Part shown: piece by piece, positions 1-12,371 of the stretch | Layout of the letters: each line of letters begins with the position of its first letter | Numbering within the stretch: position 1 is the stretch's first letter | NCBI GenBank assembly: GCA_024138025.1 | Contig: JAMXBD010000640.1 | Location: 682,001-746,000, forward strand | Source of the DNA: Combretum micranthum | Taxonomy: Eukaryota > Streptophyta > Magnoliopsida > Myrtales > Combretaceae | DNA length: 64,000 nt | Direction: 5' to 3' | Position numbers and translations under genes: made by a program | Notes under the pieces: model-generated | The model's input: the letters and a program-made list of their open reading frames with translations, nothing else | What the model was told of the DNA's origin: nothing | The model's database searches: none

Positions 1-927
1 AAAAAGATCCTGGTATCAGATTGACCAATTGCTTAGCTCAGTCTCTCTTTCAATAAATTAATAATTCTTAAATGAAAGTAAACAAGTCAAGTTTAAATAA
101 ACCATAACATTGCATCTAGAGTAAGATTTATTCATAAGTAAAACTATTTTGAAGAAGCAATCATCTACAAGTCACCACAAGCTGCTTAAGAAAATTGACA
201 CAATCAATTTCATGTCATAAAATAAAATATAGATTTGCAAATCTGTAAAAGAGATGGCAAGATATATTTCATTGAAATGCAAATATCTTCGAAGTTATTT
301 AATTTGAAAAATTTGTTTGTTCAGAAGCAAGAAAAAGAAAGCTTGATATTGATAATCAATATTCATATTACTTGAATCATAATAAAAGCCTAATCTAATC
401 GCTTTCATTCCGAGAAGAAAGTTTATCACAAGAAGGAACAGCCAAGTTTTTAAAATAGCAATTCATCTTTTCAGTGGCCACTCAAATGGACAACAAAATT
501 CTCAGAAAAGAATGAAAAGAAGACAGCAAATCACTTAAGAAAAAACTGATCACAATGAGAGCTTACGTGAATTTATCACACAAGGTAAACCCTGTTCTTA
601 CTGTAATACAAGACGTATATTGCATCAGATGAGTTCTTATTCCTAAATTATTCACCATTTTACTAAGAACACCCATAGCAGCATTCTCCCGTCAATGAGT
701 GTCAAAGGTATTGTGACTTAAGTATTAAAAACCCTTCAGAGACAACACAAATAACTACACATCAGCTTTTGATGACAATTCATATGCAAGCTGTTATGCT
801 GAGAGAATGGACAAGAAAAAGAAAAAATCTGAGCTTCTGCAATTCTCCTATGTCATCTCTTCTTAGAATTTTATATTTGTTTCAGTAATACATAAAGAAG
901 AGACCATTACGTAAAGAAAATACTTAC
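1..927 (-). other. Intron 3 of the BPA1-like gene (partial)
   Basis: AT-rich, stop-filled sequence downstream of the donor at 927. I looked for the next RRM exon, expected to begin near Gly-Ala-Thr-Ile-Val, and could not find it, so the stretch is read as intron continuing past the window edge. No transposon signature is recognised. Confidence 0.55.
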
Positions 928-2576
928 AGAAAGAAGCATGGCGGTTTCTGCTCCTTGGTTATCCTTGAAGGTCACATATGCAATTTGAGAGCTGGGAGTA
1001 TCACTGTGTAATTTGAAACACTTAAAAAAATGAAATCGAACACTATAAAAGAAAAGGGCATTTAAACAAACCTTGCATTACCTTTGCATTTCAACATATG
1101 CTATGTCCCCGGAAAATGAAAAGAACTCCTTGATGTCCTGCTCAGATGCCCCTAGTGAGACATTGCTGACTTTAACAGTTGTCATCTGCAGGAAGACAAA
1201 ATGAAGAGGAGAAAAGCACTACTCAATAACTGCTAAACAAGGAAACGCAGCACAAGAACCATACAAAATCCGAATAAGATTTCTTTTTAAGATTCACATT
1301 AAATAAAACAATCCAATTTGAAATATGATAAGAGGCAATTAGTCATCTGCTATGTATGCTTGGATGGAGGAAACCCAATCACAAGAAAAACTTGCTCCAT
1401 CCTTCCCTCTTTCACATATAACTCATGAAGTTTTAATCTTGCCACTCGGCCTCATTCAATTTGGTTGATGGTTATATATACATAAAATGCAAAATTGGAC
1501 ATGCTTACAAGAAAAATTAAGATACCAATATAGCCTCATAATCAATAAGGAGACATTCTAGAGGAAAAACCCCATATACATTTCAATTGAGTAGCATTCT
1601 GCATTGAATTTTGTGCTAGTGTAAATTTATTTAGCATCATTGTCATTTCAAGAATAAAATCTCAAACATTGATCGTCGAGAAAAAAAAAAAAAAAAAAAA
1701 AAGACAAGGACAAAACAATCCTAAACTGTAATTGTGGCCATATACCGGTATTCCAATCACAGATTTCAGTTATCCGAATCGATGATTCAAAAGGGATTGA
1801 TCAATGAATGAAACACCAAACATTTGAGAACCAATTACGCCAATTAAAGAAATATCTTTAACTCAAAAGACTCAATCTTTAAATGCAACTAGTTTGTGGC
1901 AGATTCGGTATTGTATACATTGGCAGAAACTTCTTTGAAACCATTAGTATTTCGGGAATGAAATCGCGCATGATTGATCCTCAAACAAATATAGACAAAA
2001 GAAAATCACATTACAATCATATCCATATAACCTTAACCGATCGATACTCCAAAATGCATTCAGCAACAGGTGAAACCTCAAGGTCGAACGTTCATACGAA
2101 ACTTAGAATTTCAGAAGCGATTGAGCTAATAAAATCTAACAGCTTTGATGTAAAAAGATTCAATCTTTTTATCCCAAATTTACGCTAAAAAATCCGATAA
2201 TCAATGACAAGCCGAAAACAACCCGAAACAAACTTACCTTATCCTAAAAAGACAAACTTGCAAAAATCGAATTAAGATTCAGAATCCAACCATAACTTCC
2301 AAAAAAAATTAAAAAAGGAAAAGGAAAAGACAACATTTTCGAAGAAAATAACCAAAACCCAGCTCATTTCTTCATAATCAAATAACAGATCTAACGGAAT
2401 TTTCAACAACCATTACAAACCCAATGTTCTTCAACAATCTCATTTCCTAAAACAAAATGGTCATCACAAAATAAATGGATTAACGATATAACAATTGATG
2501 TACCGTGCAAAGAACAAAATAGCTATGTTTATATGTATCACTAACATTAGCATTACGGAGATTGACTCACCGACAT
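928..2576 (-). CDS. BPA1-like RRM protein, first three coding exons (3' part beyond window)
   Basis: Three coding exons join in frame on the minus strand. Exon 1 (2576-2571) holds only Met-Ser and is followed by donor GTGAGT. Exon 2 (1185-1082) follows a TGCAG acceptor and reads MTTVKVSNVSLGASEQDIKE..., ending CAAAG|GTAATG. Exon 3 (1003-928) follows CACAG, contains AYVTFKDNQGAETAMLLS, and ends at donor GTAAGTA. Introns are 1385 bp (1186-2570), 78 bp (1004-1081) and at least 927 bp. The protein starts MS-MTTVKVSNVSLGA, the layout known for plant BPA1 proteins (binding partner of ACD11) and their relatives. It has RNP2-like TVKVSNVS at about residues 5-12 and RNP1-like AYVTFKD in exon 3. Known family members carry one RRM; BPA1 binds the sphingolipid-transfer protein ACD11, which acts in cell-death control. 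The later RRM half and C-terminus are not in the window. Family assignment is firm; a specific orthologue is not. No frame breaks are seen, unlike the neighbouring transposons. Confidence 0.9.
1186..2570 (-). other. Intron 1 of the BPA1-like gene
   Basis: A 1385-bp intron directly after a two-codon first exon, with donor GTGAGT and acceptor TGCAG. It contains a 22-A run at 1681-1702 on the plus strand. Long first introns near the start codon are common in constitutively expressed plant genes, and some raise expression; nothing here proves that role. A 101-codon open frame inside it (1883-2188, plus) shows no recognisable protein. Confidence 0.8.
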
Positions 2577-2950
2577 GTTTGCTGAATTTCTAGGTCTAAT
2601 GATTTTTGGGCTTGTGTAAGAGAATCAGAATTAATAGGAGTTGAACTTTAATGTCACTAATATCGGAGGAAGGAAAGAGCATGGTTTTTATGCATTTGTA
2701 TGGGGTTTTGCGCGTGGCACGTGTGAGAATGAATGAGATCTGGTTCGACGGCAGTCGTGGCACGTGCAAGGAGGGGGTTTTTGGTCTTTTTGTGAACGTC
2801 TTTTTTCTCTTAATCGGGTTGGCGATTTGGGAGGGAGGAATTTTAAGACATGGAAATGGGTCCCGTTCCTTTAATTTTTGGACATTTGACTTAGCCCAAG
2901 ACTTGACACGCACACTCCCGCTCTCTCTCTCTCTCTCTCTCTCTCATCAT
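2577..2950 (-). promoter_or_regulatory. 5' leader and core promoter of the BPA1-like gene
   Basis: Reading leftward toward the gene, there is a CT/GA tract (2921-2945), two perfect G-box cores CACGTG (2761-2766 and 2718-2723, 43 bp apart), an ATAAAAA TATA-like box (2685-2691), and then about 80-110 bp of leader before the ATG at 2576. G-boxes bind bZIP and bHLH factors and are typical of light-, ABA- or stress-responsive plant promoters. The transcription start is inferred, not visible. Confidence 0.6.
2921..2945. repeat. (CT)n microsatellite upstream of the BPA1-like gene
   Basis: About 12.5 uninterrupted CT units. On the gene's strand this is a GA tract 345 bp upstream of the ATG. CT/GA tracts near transcription starts are common plant promoter elements. 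Confidence 0.95.
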
Positions 2951-3605
2951 TGGTCAAGCCTTCAACGTATTTGACGGTCTAGAAGTGATTGGCGTGTCCA
3001 AACTCAATTCGCAATAATAATTATGCTGGTTAGTTGGACCGGATTGAGCCGGTCTTCAAATGTGAGTTTACTGGTTCATTTGGAGATCAATTCCAAATCT
3101 TGGCTATAAGCTCCAAAGAGTGAGATTCCCCGGGATCAATTTGTAAATTTAGTTATAAATTCATTTCGTCTATCTAAAAATGAAATTTAGATGAAATTCT
3201 AGTTCAATTCCAATTAAAGTTGCAATCAAAGCTTAGTTTGAAATTTTAAAGATCAACTTAACCGAGTTTAAAATTTTGAGCTTGAACTCGAATTGGAATG
3301 GCACTTTATAATCTCAAACTCAACTCAATTAAACTCATTTAGTCACAATTTATCATAATATATTTGTAATTTTAATTATAATATTACTAAATCCAAATTT
3401 GATTCAAACTCGATAAATGTCAATACTTAACTCAAGTTTAATTAATTAAACTCACAAACTTATCGTACTAAAAATTATGAAACTCGACCTCAACTCAACA
3501 AACTATTTGAGTAGATTGAGCTCATATTCAAGATCAACTCAACTATTTTCGAATCAAATTCTAGTAAAAATCGAGCCAAACATTTTTCCTTTTTTCATTA
3601 GGAAC
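2951..3605. repeat. Intergenic AT-rich DNA with a degenerate GAGCTC/GAACTC-rich repeat
   Basis: No gene is seen. From about 3235 to 3580 the sequence is a loose array of words such as AACTCAACTCAATT, TTGAGCTTGAACTCG and GATCAACTCAACT, the same flavour as the clearer arrays at 37971-38935 and 45112-45505. It is too decayed to find terminal repeats. Confidence 0.5.
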
Positions 3606-4220
3606 TGTCATAATCCCTACATGGCACCCTAGTGGTAATGATGCCTACCAAGGTCTTCCAAGAAAATTTACAGAAGCATCATATAGTATTAAGATACTCC
3701 GTGGCATGGATAATTTAAAAACAGGACCGCAAGGTTGTCAAGATAAGAAATTTCACAATACATTAAGTTTTTTAAGGCAAAACATCATCCATGTGTGAAG
3801 AAATAAACTCTTAACAAAGCTATACAAACTTAAAGGAAATAGCATAAGGTTCTATATAAGGAAACTATCATCACTCTCACGAGACTTAGATTTTCCCTTC
3901 GTATCTACTACATCCACTCACTACAAGCTTGGATCCACTCTAGAGATCCTGAAAGTATATAAAATCTAAAGGAGTGTGAGCAAACTACAGCCTAGTGAGA
4001 TGACCTGATTTAAACCACACTTCAAGCAGTGTCAAACAAGTTATAATTACAATCATATGCAATGCCATACTCAACCATATGAAATGTACAGTTTGGATAA
4101 CGGGAATCCAAACTCATGGAGATTTACGCCCTCCCTTGAGGGTTGAAGGACTAATTGTAAGTAGTCCATGTGCAGGAGAGACTGAGAACTAAGGAAGGGA
4201 GAACTTTCATAACTCTTTGT

Positions 4221-4360
4221 TATTTATATGTATATATATATATATATGTATATTGAACATAACCTCAAACTTCCCCTTAATAAAATCTAAGGAGAGAGGA
4301 TTATTTTGAAATTCATTTGTTATATATATATACTACACACACACATATATACATATATCA
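4221..4360. repeat. TA/CA microsatellite cluster
   Basis: Short alternating TATATATA runs around 4225-4250 and 4320-4335, followed by ACACACACACATATATAC. These are simple sequences inside element H. Confidence 0.85.
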
Positions 4361-6307
4361 ATCTTAACCACCATTTTACCTTAGAACCATCAGAATGCCC
4401 TAAGTACTAGCATCTCCTCGGCTAATACCCACACAAGTGACATCCTTCGGCACCTTTTTAGTTCCTGGATACAAGCAACCCTATGGTATCCAATTGGAGA
4501 AACAGATCCATTGACACAGCTTAAGACTATCGTAGAATTGAGATGCTAGCACATGACAAGGGTACTATGTTGATGCAATGTGTCGTGGTGCAATAAGTGT
4601 CAAATTTAGATTAAGGGTTAAATGAGTCTTAGATCAGGTAATATTCAGACAATCCACAATAATTAGTTACGCATCATCATCAGGAAGATTGTTATCACTT
4701 CTATTATTAAAGGTTGTCACACCTTCAAACACCATACAACTTACATTATTCCCATCCCCATACAAAATCAATTATGTTTATATATAAATGGGTGCAACTA
4801 CATCACAAGCACATCATTGTGATAAGAATTCAAGTCACCCACCTTTGTATCTTGCTTAAAGATCAGATCATAGTAGTCTTCTGAAAACGTGAGGTCTTGA
4901 TTGAAAACTCCTATAGAACAATAAGCACATAACACTAACACATAACAAAGAAGATAGACTTCTTATCAAAGCTTTAAGTGTTCTACATTCTCAATTTAAG
5001 CTTCCTAACTTATGTTCTACATCATCGTGTACCACTAAGGTTGGGTCAAGGGTCACATCACTACATAAAACAAAGCTTGCTTCAAAGCAACTAAAGGTTG
5101 ATGGTCACTTAAGAAAGGGCTGCGAGGTACATAGGTGCAAAAAAACATGTTGCATCTCAACAAATTGAGGGTCGAGTGCCACTCAAAACATTCATAGTTT
5201 GTATCGAGGGCATGTCGAGGGCTCGACTAAAGTTGTGTTTCGACACTTTGTTTTATTTTTGGCCTTGAATTGCCTTGCTATCTGTCGTGGGGTACGTCGA
5301 GGGCTTAACAATAGACTACGACGATACTATGCATAAAACACTTAAAACATTTTTAAGGCACAACAGTTACTGTTTCATCAAAACTCATCTCTCGACACTT
5401 CACTAAGTTTAACTTTGACCTATCTCGAGGGCAAACTAGGCCATGACAACCTAAAAACATATGGAGTAACTCTAAAACAACTCCAACTCATCACAACCTC
5501 TTCCAAATATGATCTTAACATTAGAACACGCACATCATACATCCTCAAACAACAACTTCTATCAGTAGACAGATCCAACATGAGGCTTGATGTCTAAAAC
5601 CTATCTCTAGAACATCATGCGAATATAGAGTGTAAGTCCCTAGATTTTATGCTATGTTTTGTGCTTAAACTCTAAATTGAAAGTCAATAAGAAACCCTAA
5701 AGTCAATAAACTTATAACAAATGCTGTGGATTTAGATCCGGCAATCCCGTGCTCTTAACCTCTAAATAATAAAATTGAGATAATTGTGGATTAAGAAAAG
5801 CTTAAAAATATCAGATTCTTCAAAATTTAGTTCGTTTTGGATCCGAACGAGATCAGATTTACAAAACCATGCCCTGGTGTACCAAACCGTAAAAATATTT
5901 CGATAACACTATTAGACTTTAAAAATATAAGGATTTAAAAAATATTAGTTTTATAATTTTTTGGTATCTAAAAATATCATATACAGTCTAGTTACATATA
6001 TTTTCTTTACGACCGATATTAATTTGTCTTATCTACTATTCATGATACTATTCTACACTATTTATTACTATTCATCTATTTCTACTATCTATTCTTACAC
6101 TTGACCATACATATCTCTTATAAATTACATTCCCCATAAAAATTTATTCTCATCATATCTTATACATTATTACTTTTCATTAACAAAAATATAAAACAAA
6201 ACAACTCTCTCTCTCTCATATGTTCACGTTGGCCATCCCATACGCACATATTTATTTTTTCCTTTTTCATTTTATTTAATTCACACTAATTTCCCTCCAT
6301 AAAACTC

Positions 6308-6315
6308 TATAAATA
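6308..6315 (+). promoter_or_regulatory. TATA box of LTR A
   Basis: TATAAATA preceded by CTC and followed by a pyrimidine-rich stretch (TTCATTTCTTTCACAC). The same arrangement recurs in LTR B (28784-28791) and, reversed, in LTR C (14298-14305), so this is the LTR's own Pol II promoter. Confidence 0.75.
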
Positions 6316-7841
6316 CCCTATCTCCCTTCATTTCTTTCACACACTTATTCATTATAACAAAACTCTCCAAAATCATTACTCACATCATCTCTTCAAAATT
6401 TCTTCTCATCTCTCCATATTTCCATTATTCCCATACTACAATAACCTCTCTTTTTCAACTATCCACATCTCTACCTTATGTAAAAATCTTACCAATATTT
6501 CTTTACCATGTCATGTAAGTTAACATTATAATGGTGTGTGTTTCCTAAACCTTTAAGTGTTATGGAAGTAATACTATGTTCATGTTCATGTACAAATCTC
6601 ATTTTTATTATTATGTTATTTTATGGTTGTTATATTGTTATAATGTTATTATTGTTTCAATCTAACTTCTATATGATATTAATATATATGTATATATAAT
6701 CTTTAGAGCATATAAGCTCACTAACATAACCATTATTTATTTATTTGTGCTTTGCACTGTATTTATTCATTCCATGCTTTTATATCAAGACTAGTCTTTC
6801 TAGTCTTAGACTTGTTCTCATCAGTCAAAATAAATTTTCTTTTTTTTTTTCCTTTTGGACTTGCCCATGTCTAAGTCTGGAAACCTTGAATCAAGTTAAG
6901 ATTTCCAATACTTTATATTTATTGTGTGCTTATTTATGTATTCCTTATTAATTATTTTTGTCATGTTACTTAGTTACAAACTCATGTTCATGCATCATTA
7001 TGTTGATTGTTGTCTTAATAAAAATGAAAAGATTTTTTTTTTTAAATAAAAGAAGATAAAGCTCAACTCACTTTAAAAATATAACTTTATCACTTAGGAA
7101 AAGTTTCATTAAAATTAAGAATTTTATTTCAATAAAATGCTTTTCAAAGAATTTTAGACAAATATTACAATAGATTTGAGTGTTGTTAATATATAAGGAA
7201 TTTTCAAAAATTAACTAAGAAATTCTTTACTCTCTTTTCAAACTATAATTAAAACCTTAATGTTGATAATATTTTGCAATGAGAAATTTTCTTAAAAACT
7301 TGTTTATAAGATCCCCACTAACATTTTAATAAAAAGATAAAAACAAGCTTTTTAAAATCAAACTCACCAAGTAAAGTCTACTTAGGGAATAAAATTGGTA
7401 GATAACTTGAGAAGACTAAAATTTTTGAATCTAAATCATCTTTGAGGAGTTAAGGAAAAATAATTATATCACATACTTAGTGACTTAAAAATCTTTAGTT
7501 TTATTTCCAACAACTTGAAATAAAATTGTCAAACTTCACCTTTTCAATTATTAAGATATGTTTTTTTATGAGAAATCATCGATTAAGACAATATCATTAG
7601 AATCATGAGTATAATATGAGTTGTATATATATTAAAAGGATTTTTTAACTATACAATATCTATATGATTGCTATAGGATTTTTTATTGATAAAAAGTTTG
7701 GAAAAATCATGTTTTAAGGGTTGGGATTTTCGTATCAGTTCTATATGGCGTCTTTTGGGAACCTAAATGACCTTTTATGATAAAAACAACCTTGTAAATA
7801 GATAGATCTTTTCGAGTAGGTGGAAAATGTGTATAATATGC

Positions 7842-7892
7842 GAAATTTCGAGTTAAAATGGATAAAGTATGACCATTTTAAGTTGGAATTTC
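7842..7892 (+). other. Conserved stem-loop of the A/B/C LTR family (copy A)
   Basis: GAAATTTCGAGTTAAAATG (7842-7860), a 13-nt loop, then CATTTTAAGTTGGAATTTC (7874-7892). The arms are imperfectly complementary over 19 bp. The same arms and the same loop length occur in LTR B (30545-30595) and LTR C (12321-12371). Confidence 0.75.
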
Positions 7893-8234
7893 ACTCAATA
7901 CGAATGTTGACGAACTTAGTAAAATAGAATTTGCAAGTTTAAGTAAAACTTCCAAGAAATGCTCATTTTTGGTATTTCTCTTATTTAGGTGATGTAGAGC
8001 CAGAGTTTCCATAGCTTGAGGACTGTTACGACTTGAAGCTTTCTGCTACAATGGTCGAGTGAGTTTAAATTTCTATATTTTTGTACTTATGTTTTTGCTT
8101 GTAGATTAGTGGCACTAGAATTAGAAAAGATAAAAACATGAAAGCGCATGTGCCTCACATATATGGTTAAAATTATGTTAAGCATATTGAGGCGTGAATT
8201 ATCAAATAATCAATGTTTGATTTAGTGAAGAAAT

Positions 8235-10175
8235 TATAATATACAAATAACTAATCTATAATGGAGGGCAGTATTGTAATATAAGAAAGTTTAAGAGGTT
8301 AATTTTTCCATGTAACAATTGATTTGAACCCAAAAAATTATTCACGAAGAACGTGAAAGGGAGGACTTAAGCCGGCACTAAAGCCATCAACTTTGATGGG
8401 TAAGGCCGCCAGCTTTGATTGGAACATTGTTGGCCTTATGTGAGCTTTGGAGCTTCAGAGGATTTTCAATTGAATTTGTGAAGGATGGCCACGTATAACG
8501 AAAGCCACCTAAAGGCTACTGGCATAGGAAGTGAAGGCCGCTAGCTTCATGCTAGCTTAAGTGGTTCTATTCCTTGTTTTTATTTAAAGCCGCCTCTGAG
8601 CCATCAGCTTTGATTCCAGCCTATAATTCTACGAAATAAACATCTATTCTTTGTGCTAGGTTTTCGTAAGTTTAACTAAGGTCCTTAGCTCTCTCTTTAT
8701 AGCTCAACTAAAGGCAAGATCTAGGTAAGAATCCCTCTCAAAACTCTTTGATTGAGTTTATGATTAGATGTTGTTTTCTAAAGGTTGATTCATATTGATT
8801 TTGAGGAATCAAGTTGCTGGAGATGATTTTGGTGGAGACCAAAACCTAGGTTGTGAATTGGAGATTTTTGTTCTACAGTCAAGGAAGTGAGAAATCTAAA
8901 GTTTTGGGTAAGTGTTGAATCCTTTCAATCTTTGTTATGTTAAAAGATGGAATCTTTTCTGATAGTTGTACTATTTTTGATTGAGGGTTTTAGGGTTTTC
9001 GAGGAATTTGGAGAAATCTGCATTTTAGGGTTTTGTAGTTTGGTGATCTTAGAAGGCAGGTGTGTAGATTTAATATTATAAATCTTATGCTTTAAATTAT
9101 GGATTTTTAGGGTTAGGGTTTAATTATGAACATGAAAACAAATGTTGATTTGGTATATGTTGATGATCAGGAGTTTGGTGATTAGGGTTTCTAAACTTTT
9201 GAAAAGGATTTATTGATCTTGAAGTTTTGGAAAACGAATCTAGGTACGACCTTACCATGCTTCTTCTTTGTACTTATAGGATTAGAATAATAAATTAACT
9301 AATTTTATCTGCTATATAATTGAATGTGTGTTGTTTGTGTTTGGCTTTAGTTAGTAAATACCATGAAAAGTGTGATACTAACGAGGAACCCTGATGATCT
9401 TTGTGTGTCGTTATCACTAGTAAAGTTGCATTTGGGGATGATTGGTAGTTTAAGAGTAATGCGAGTATAACACCTGGGTGTGTGGGAGATTCCTAGCTCC
9501 ATATATCTATATAATTACCTATTTTTCTATATTGGTTGTTTTTAGGGAGTCTTGAGATACTCCGGGTTTACAATTAGGCGTGAATGGCCCTAGACTGTGT
9601 TATTTGCTTGGCTAATTTGAAAATAATAATCTGTGTTTGTTGCATTAGTTTCTAAGTTGTATGTGGTTTTGCTTATTGCTTGTTCATGTGTATGTGTTTT
9701 CGGTTTAGCATACTGGGCATTTTGCTCACCCTTTTATCTTTTTCAGGTAAAGGTAATGATTAGATAATTTATGATTTATCTAAATTCGATGTATATGTGG
9801 ACTATGAGAAGGACATTAGCGGACTTAATTATCCTGTAGATCTTTAGGTTTATCTTGGATCATTGGGAATAGATGAACTATGAAAGTTTTTTTTTTTTTT
9901 TTTTTTTGAAATCTTTGTTTGACTCATAAGATTTTGAAAAGACTTTTTGTTTGAGATTAGTTTTAATAGGTTGGCTTGGTTTATGCCAACTAGATAGTTA
10001 TGAAGATGGATTTAGTATTATGACATTCGTTTATTTTTACAGTATCCTTATTTTGAGAGTTGTGAAGATATATGTTTTCAACAATTGGTGGTTTAGAGTT
10101 CTTAATAGCCTTAGAGTGTTCTTTTTAAGTGAGAACATATGGTGAGTTGTAATGCCTTTAGATTAGGGCGTTACA
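8235..10175 (+). mobile_element. Solo LTR D1 (family D, 1941 bp)
   Basis: It begins TATAATATACAAATA, a G-to-A altered form of the TGTAGTATATGAATA start seen in D3, and ends GGGCGTTACA. It is flanked by a perfect GAAAT duplication (8230-8234 and 10176-10180). It aligns along its length with D2 and with reversed D3: the ATAATGGAGGG segment at the start, a GC-rich module at 8360-8600, and the CCCTGATGATCT segment near 9390. It sits inside LTR A. No internal coding region is present, so it is a solo LTR of an unidentified LTR-retrotransposon family. Confidence 0.9.
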
Positions 10176-11659
10176 GAAATGATATGTCCGTTAATTCTAT
10201 GATCACTTTTAAAACATCTAATATTATGCCATGATTACTTAAATAAAATGATTCATACATATCACGTAGTGAGTCACATTGCTAACATTACTATACACTT
10301 GGGGGGATAAGGGCATAGTAATGAGATCTGTAGAGCCCGAAACTCTACTTTATGACAAATGGTCACCATATAAAATGGTGGGTAGACACCCGGATTAACT
10401 ACATTTTAGCGGCTAGTGGTAGCTTGCATAAAAATACAAAAACTTTATTTGCGAATAATGGTCTATATTACCCGAACACCTAATCCCCGAATGGAGAGGT
10501 AAATCCATCCAACATATGATTTCTGGAAAATCATATGTATTGTTTGCTCATGCGTTTGTTGTATCTCATATGCTTGCTTAAATAACTTATTTGATTATTG
10601 ATTGCTCGAGTACTTTGTTTGTGGAAATAATTCTCACTAAACATGTAAGCTTACCCCCTCTTAAATATTTGTTGTAGTATCCCTACCTTTGGTTGATGCC
10701 TAGAAGATACTTTTCTCAGGCACTACCTTTTTGGATTCAGGAGTTTTTTGATGAAGTCAAAGTTTAGAAGTAGACTTAGATTTCTAAGTAAATCTTCGAT
10801 GTAACTATTTTGAATAGACCATGATGGAATATACCTTTTAATAGGGGAATACCCCTTTGATATTTGTAAGACTCTTATTTTTTATATTTAAGGTGCTTAT
10901 ATTATGATTTCCATTCTTAATTGCTATTATGAATATCTTCTTAAATAATTTGTTTCAAAGTTGGTCCTTTATGATCGTGAAGGTATGCCTTACACCTGAT
11001 ATCAAAGCTTTTGGGATAACTAAGATTGTTATACTTAAGCTGTCACGCCCGAGGGATACCCTAAACATGACAGTCCGCCATGCATAATACTAAAGCCTAA
11101 GAATGACTACCATAGTCATGCAAAGGCTTCCATATCATGTACAAGACGTACATCATAACCAAGAGTATGTATCTGATTAGCGCAATTTACATTTATAACT
11201 ATTGAGTAATAAGGCAAGAAGAATACTTATCATAAACATTAACATGGTTGATTGCAATTCTTAGGAGCATACCCCCGCTATTCTCCGCAAGTTTGTATGA
11301 ATATTTCTTAAAAATCTCCAAAATACTAACATGGCATACATTACATATAAGGAATTTACAAAATAACTTCATCTTATGTTTCCATTTCCTCCAGAAGAGT
11401 TTAAATTTCATCCATGACTTCCTTAATGTCATGATCTTTGAATAGAGCCACGGTATACCTGTTTCAACAAAAATCTATGGGGGTATAAGCTACAACTAAC
11501 GTAGTGAAATATTCCTTTTCATTTGCACTATGATTTCAAACAAGTTCATTTAATTTTTTACGCATATGCTATGCATGCTATGCAACAATCACATGATTAC
11601 ACAAATATATATAGTTATTCGGAAACCATATATAGAATGGATTTACCCCTCCGTATCGA

Positions 11660-11815
11660 AGGTTAGGGAATTGTTGATGAAGATCCTCGACCTTTTACTA
11701 CTAGTCCCTAAGCCCCCGCCTAAAGCGGTCAGTTGGCTCGGCTTCGAACCTAGAGTCACATTCCTTGAGCGATGTGGATTCTTAGGAAGGAACAGGGCTC
11801 GTGTCCCAACACGAT
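11660..11815. repeat. Copy-specific GC-richer insert in LTR C, possible SINE-like fragment
   Basis: Co-linear comparison with LTRs A and B suggests about 150 extra bases here. On the minus strand the insert contains TAGGTTCGAAGCC, close to a tRNA/SINE B-box, but no clear A-box, no poly-A or poly-T end and no clean duplication were found. The assignment is only suggestive. Confidence 0.25.
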
Positions 11816-12320
11816 AATAGTCCATCCAACTCTACACGTAGAAGTAGTAGCCTTCCGAAAGAAACATGACTTGATGGATGCTATGCATGAGTTCTAATTT
11901 TTCTTAAGCCAAACCTTATTAAGGTTTATTAGGGGCAATCAAACAATTTAGCAACACTAAACAAGCATACATGTAGGTAGATAAAATACTTAAACAAGCA
12001 ATTCGAAGTTGCGATATTTTTAATTCCCATTTCATCACATAATCGTATATATACATATCCCTGAATTCCCCATACATTCCATTTTTATCTTTTCTCGGTA
12101 TCCTAATGCCACTATTCTACAAGCACAAACAACTAATGAAATTAAGAGAATAACTTACTCATCCATTTCGCAATCTTCTTAGTTATAGTAATCCTCAAGA
12201 GGGGAAATCTCGTATTCCTCATCGCCTAAATAAAAGAAATACACGATATGAGTATTTCATAGAAGTTTTACTTAAATTTCTAATTCTATTTTACTATGTT
12301 TGTCAAAAAGCGTGTAGAAT

Positions 12321-12371
12321 GAAATTCCAACTTAAAATGGTCATAACTTGCTCATTTTAACTCGGAATTTC
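12321..12371 (-). other. Conserved stem-loop of the A/B/C LTR family (copy C)
   Basis: GAAATTCCAACTTAAAATG (12321-12339), a 13-nt loop, then CATTTTAACTCGGAATTTC (12353-12371). The arms pair at 17 of 19 positions. Confidence 0.75.

Noticed and set aside
1883..2188. 101-codon plus-strand open frame
   Set aside because: Lies wholly in intron 1 of the BPA1-like gene on the other strand, with no recognisable domain.
2596..2974. Overlapping 105-107 codon frames on both strands
   Set aside because: Fall in the promoter and leader of the BPA1-like gene; part of the translation is a CT microsatellite (Leu-Ser repeats).
11041..11100. TGTCACGCCC start as the end of LTR A
   Set aside because: Target duplications show it is the reversed 3' end of LTR C; the true end of A is at 15466.
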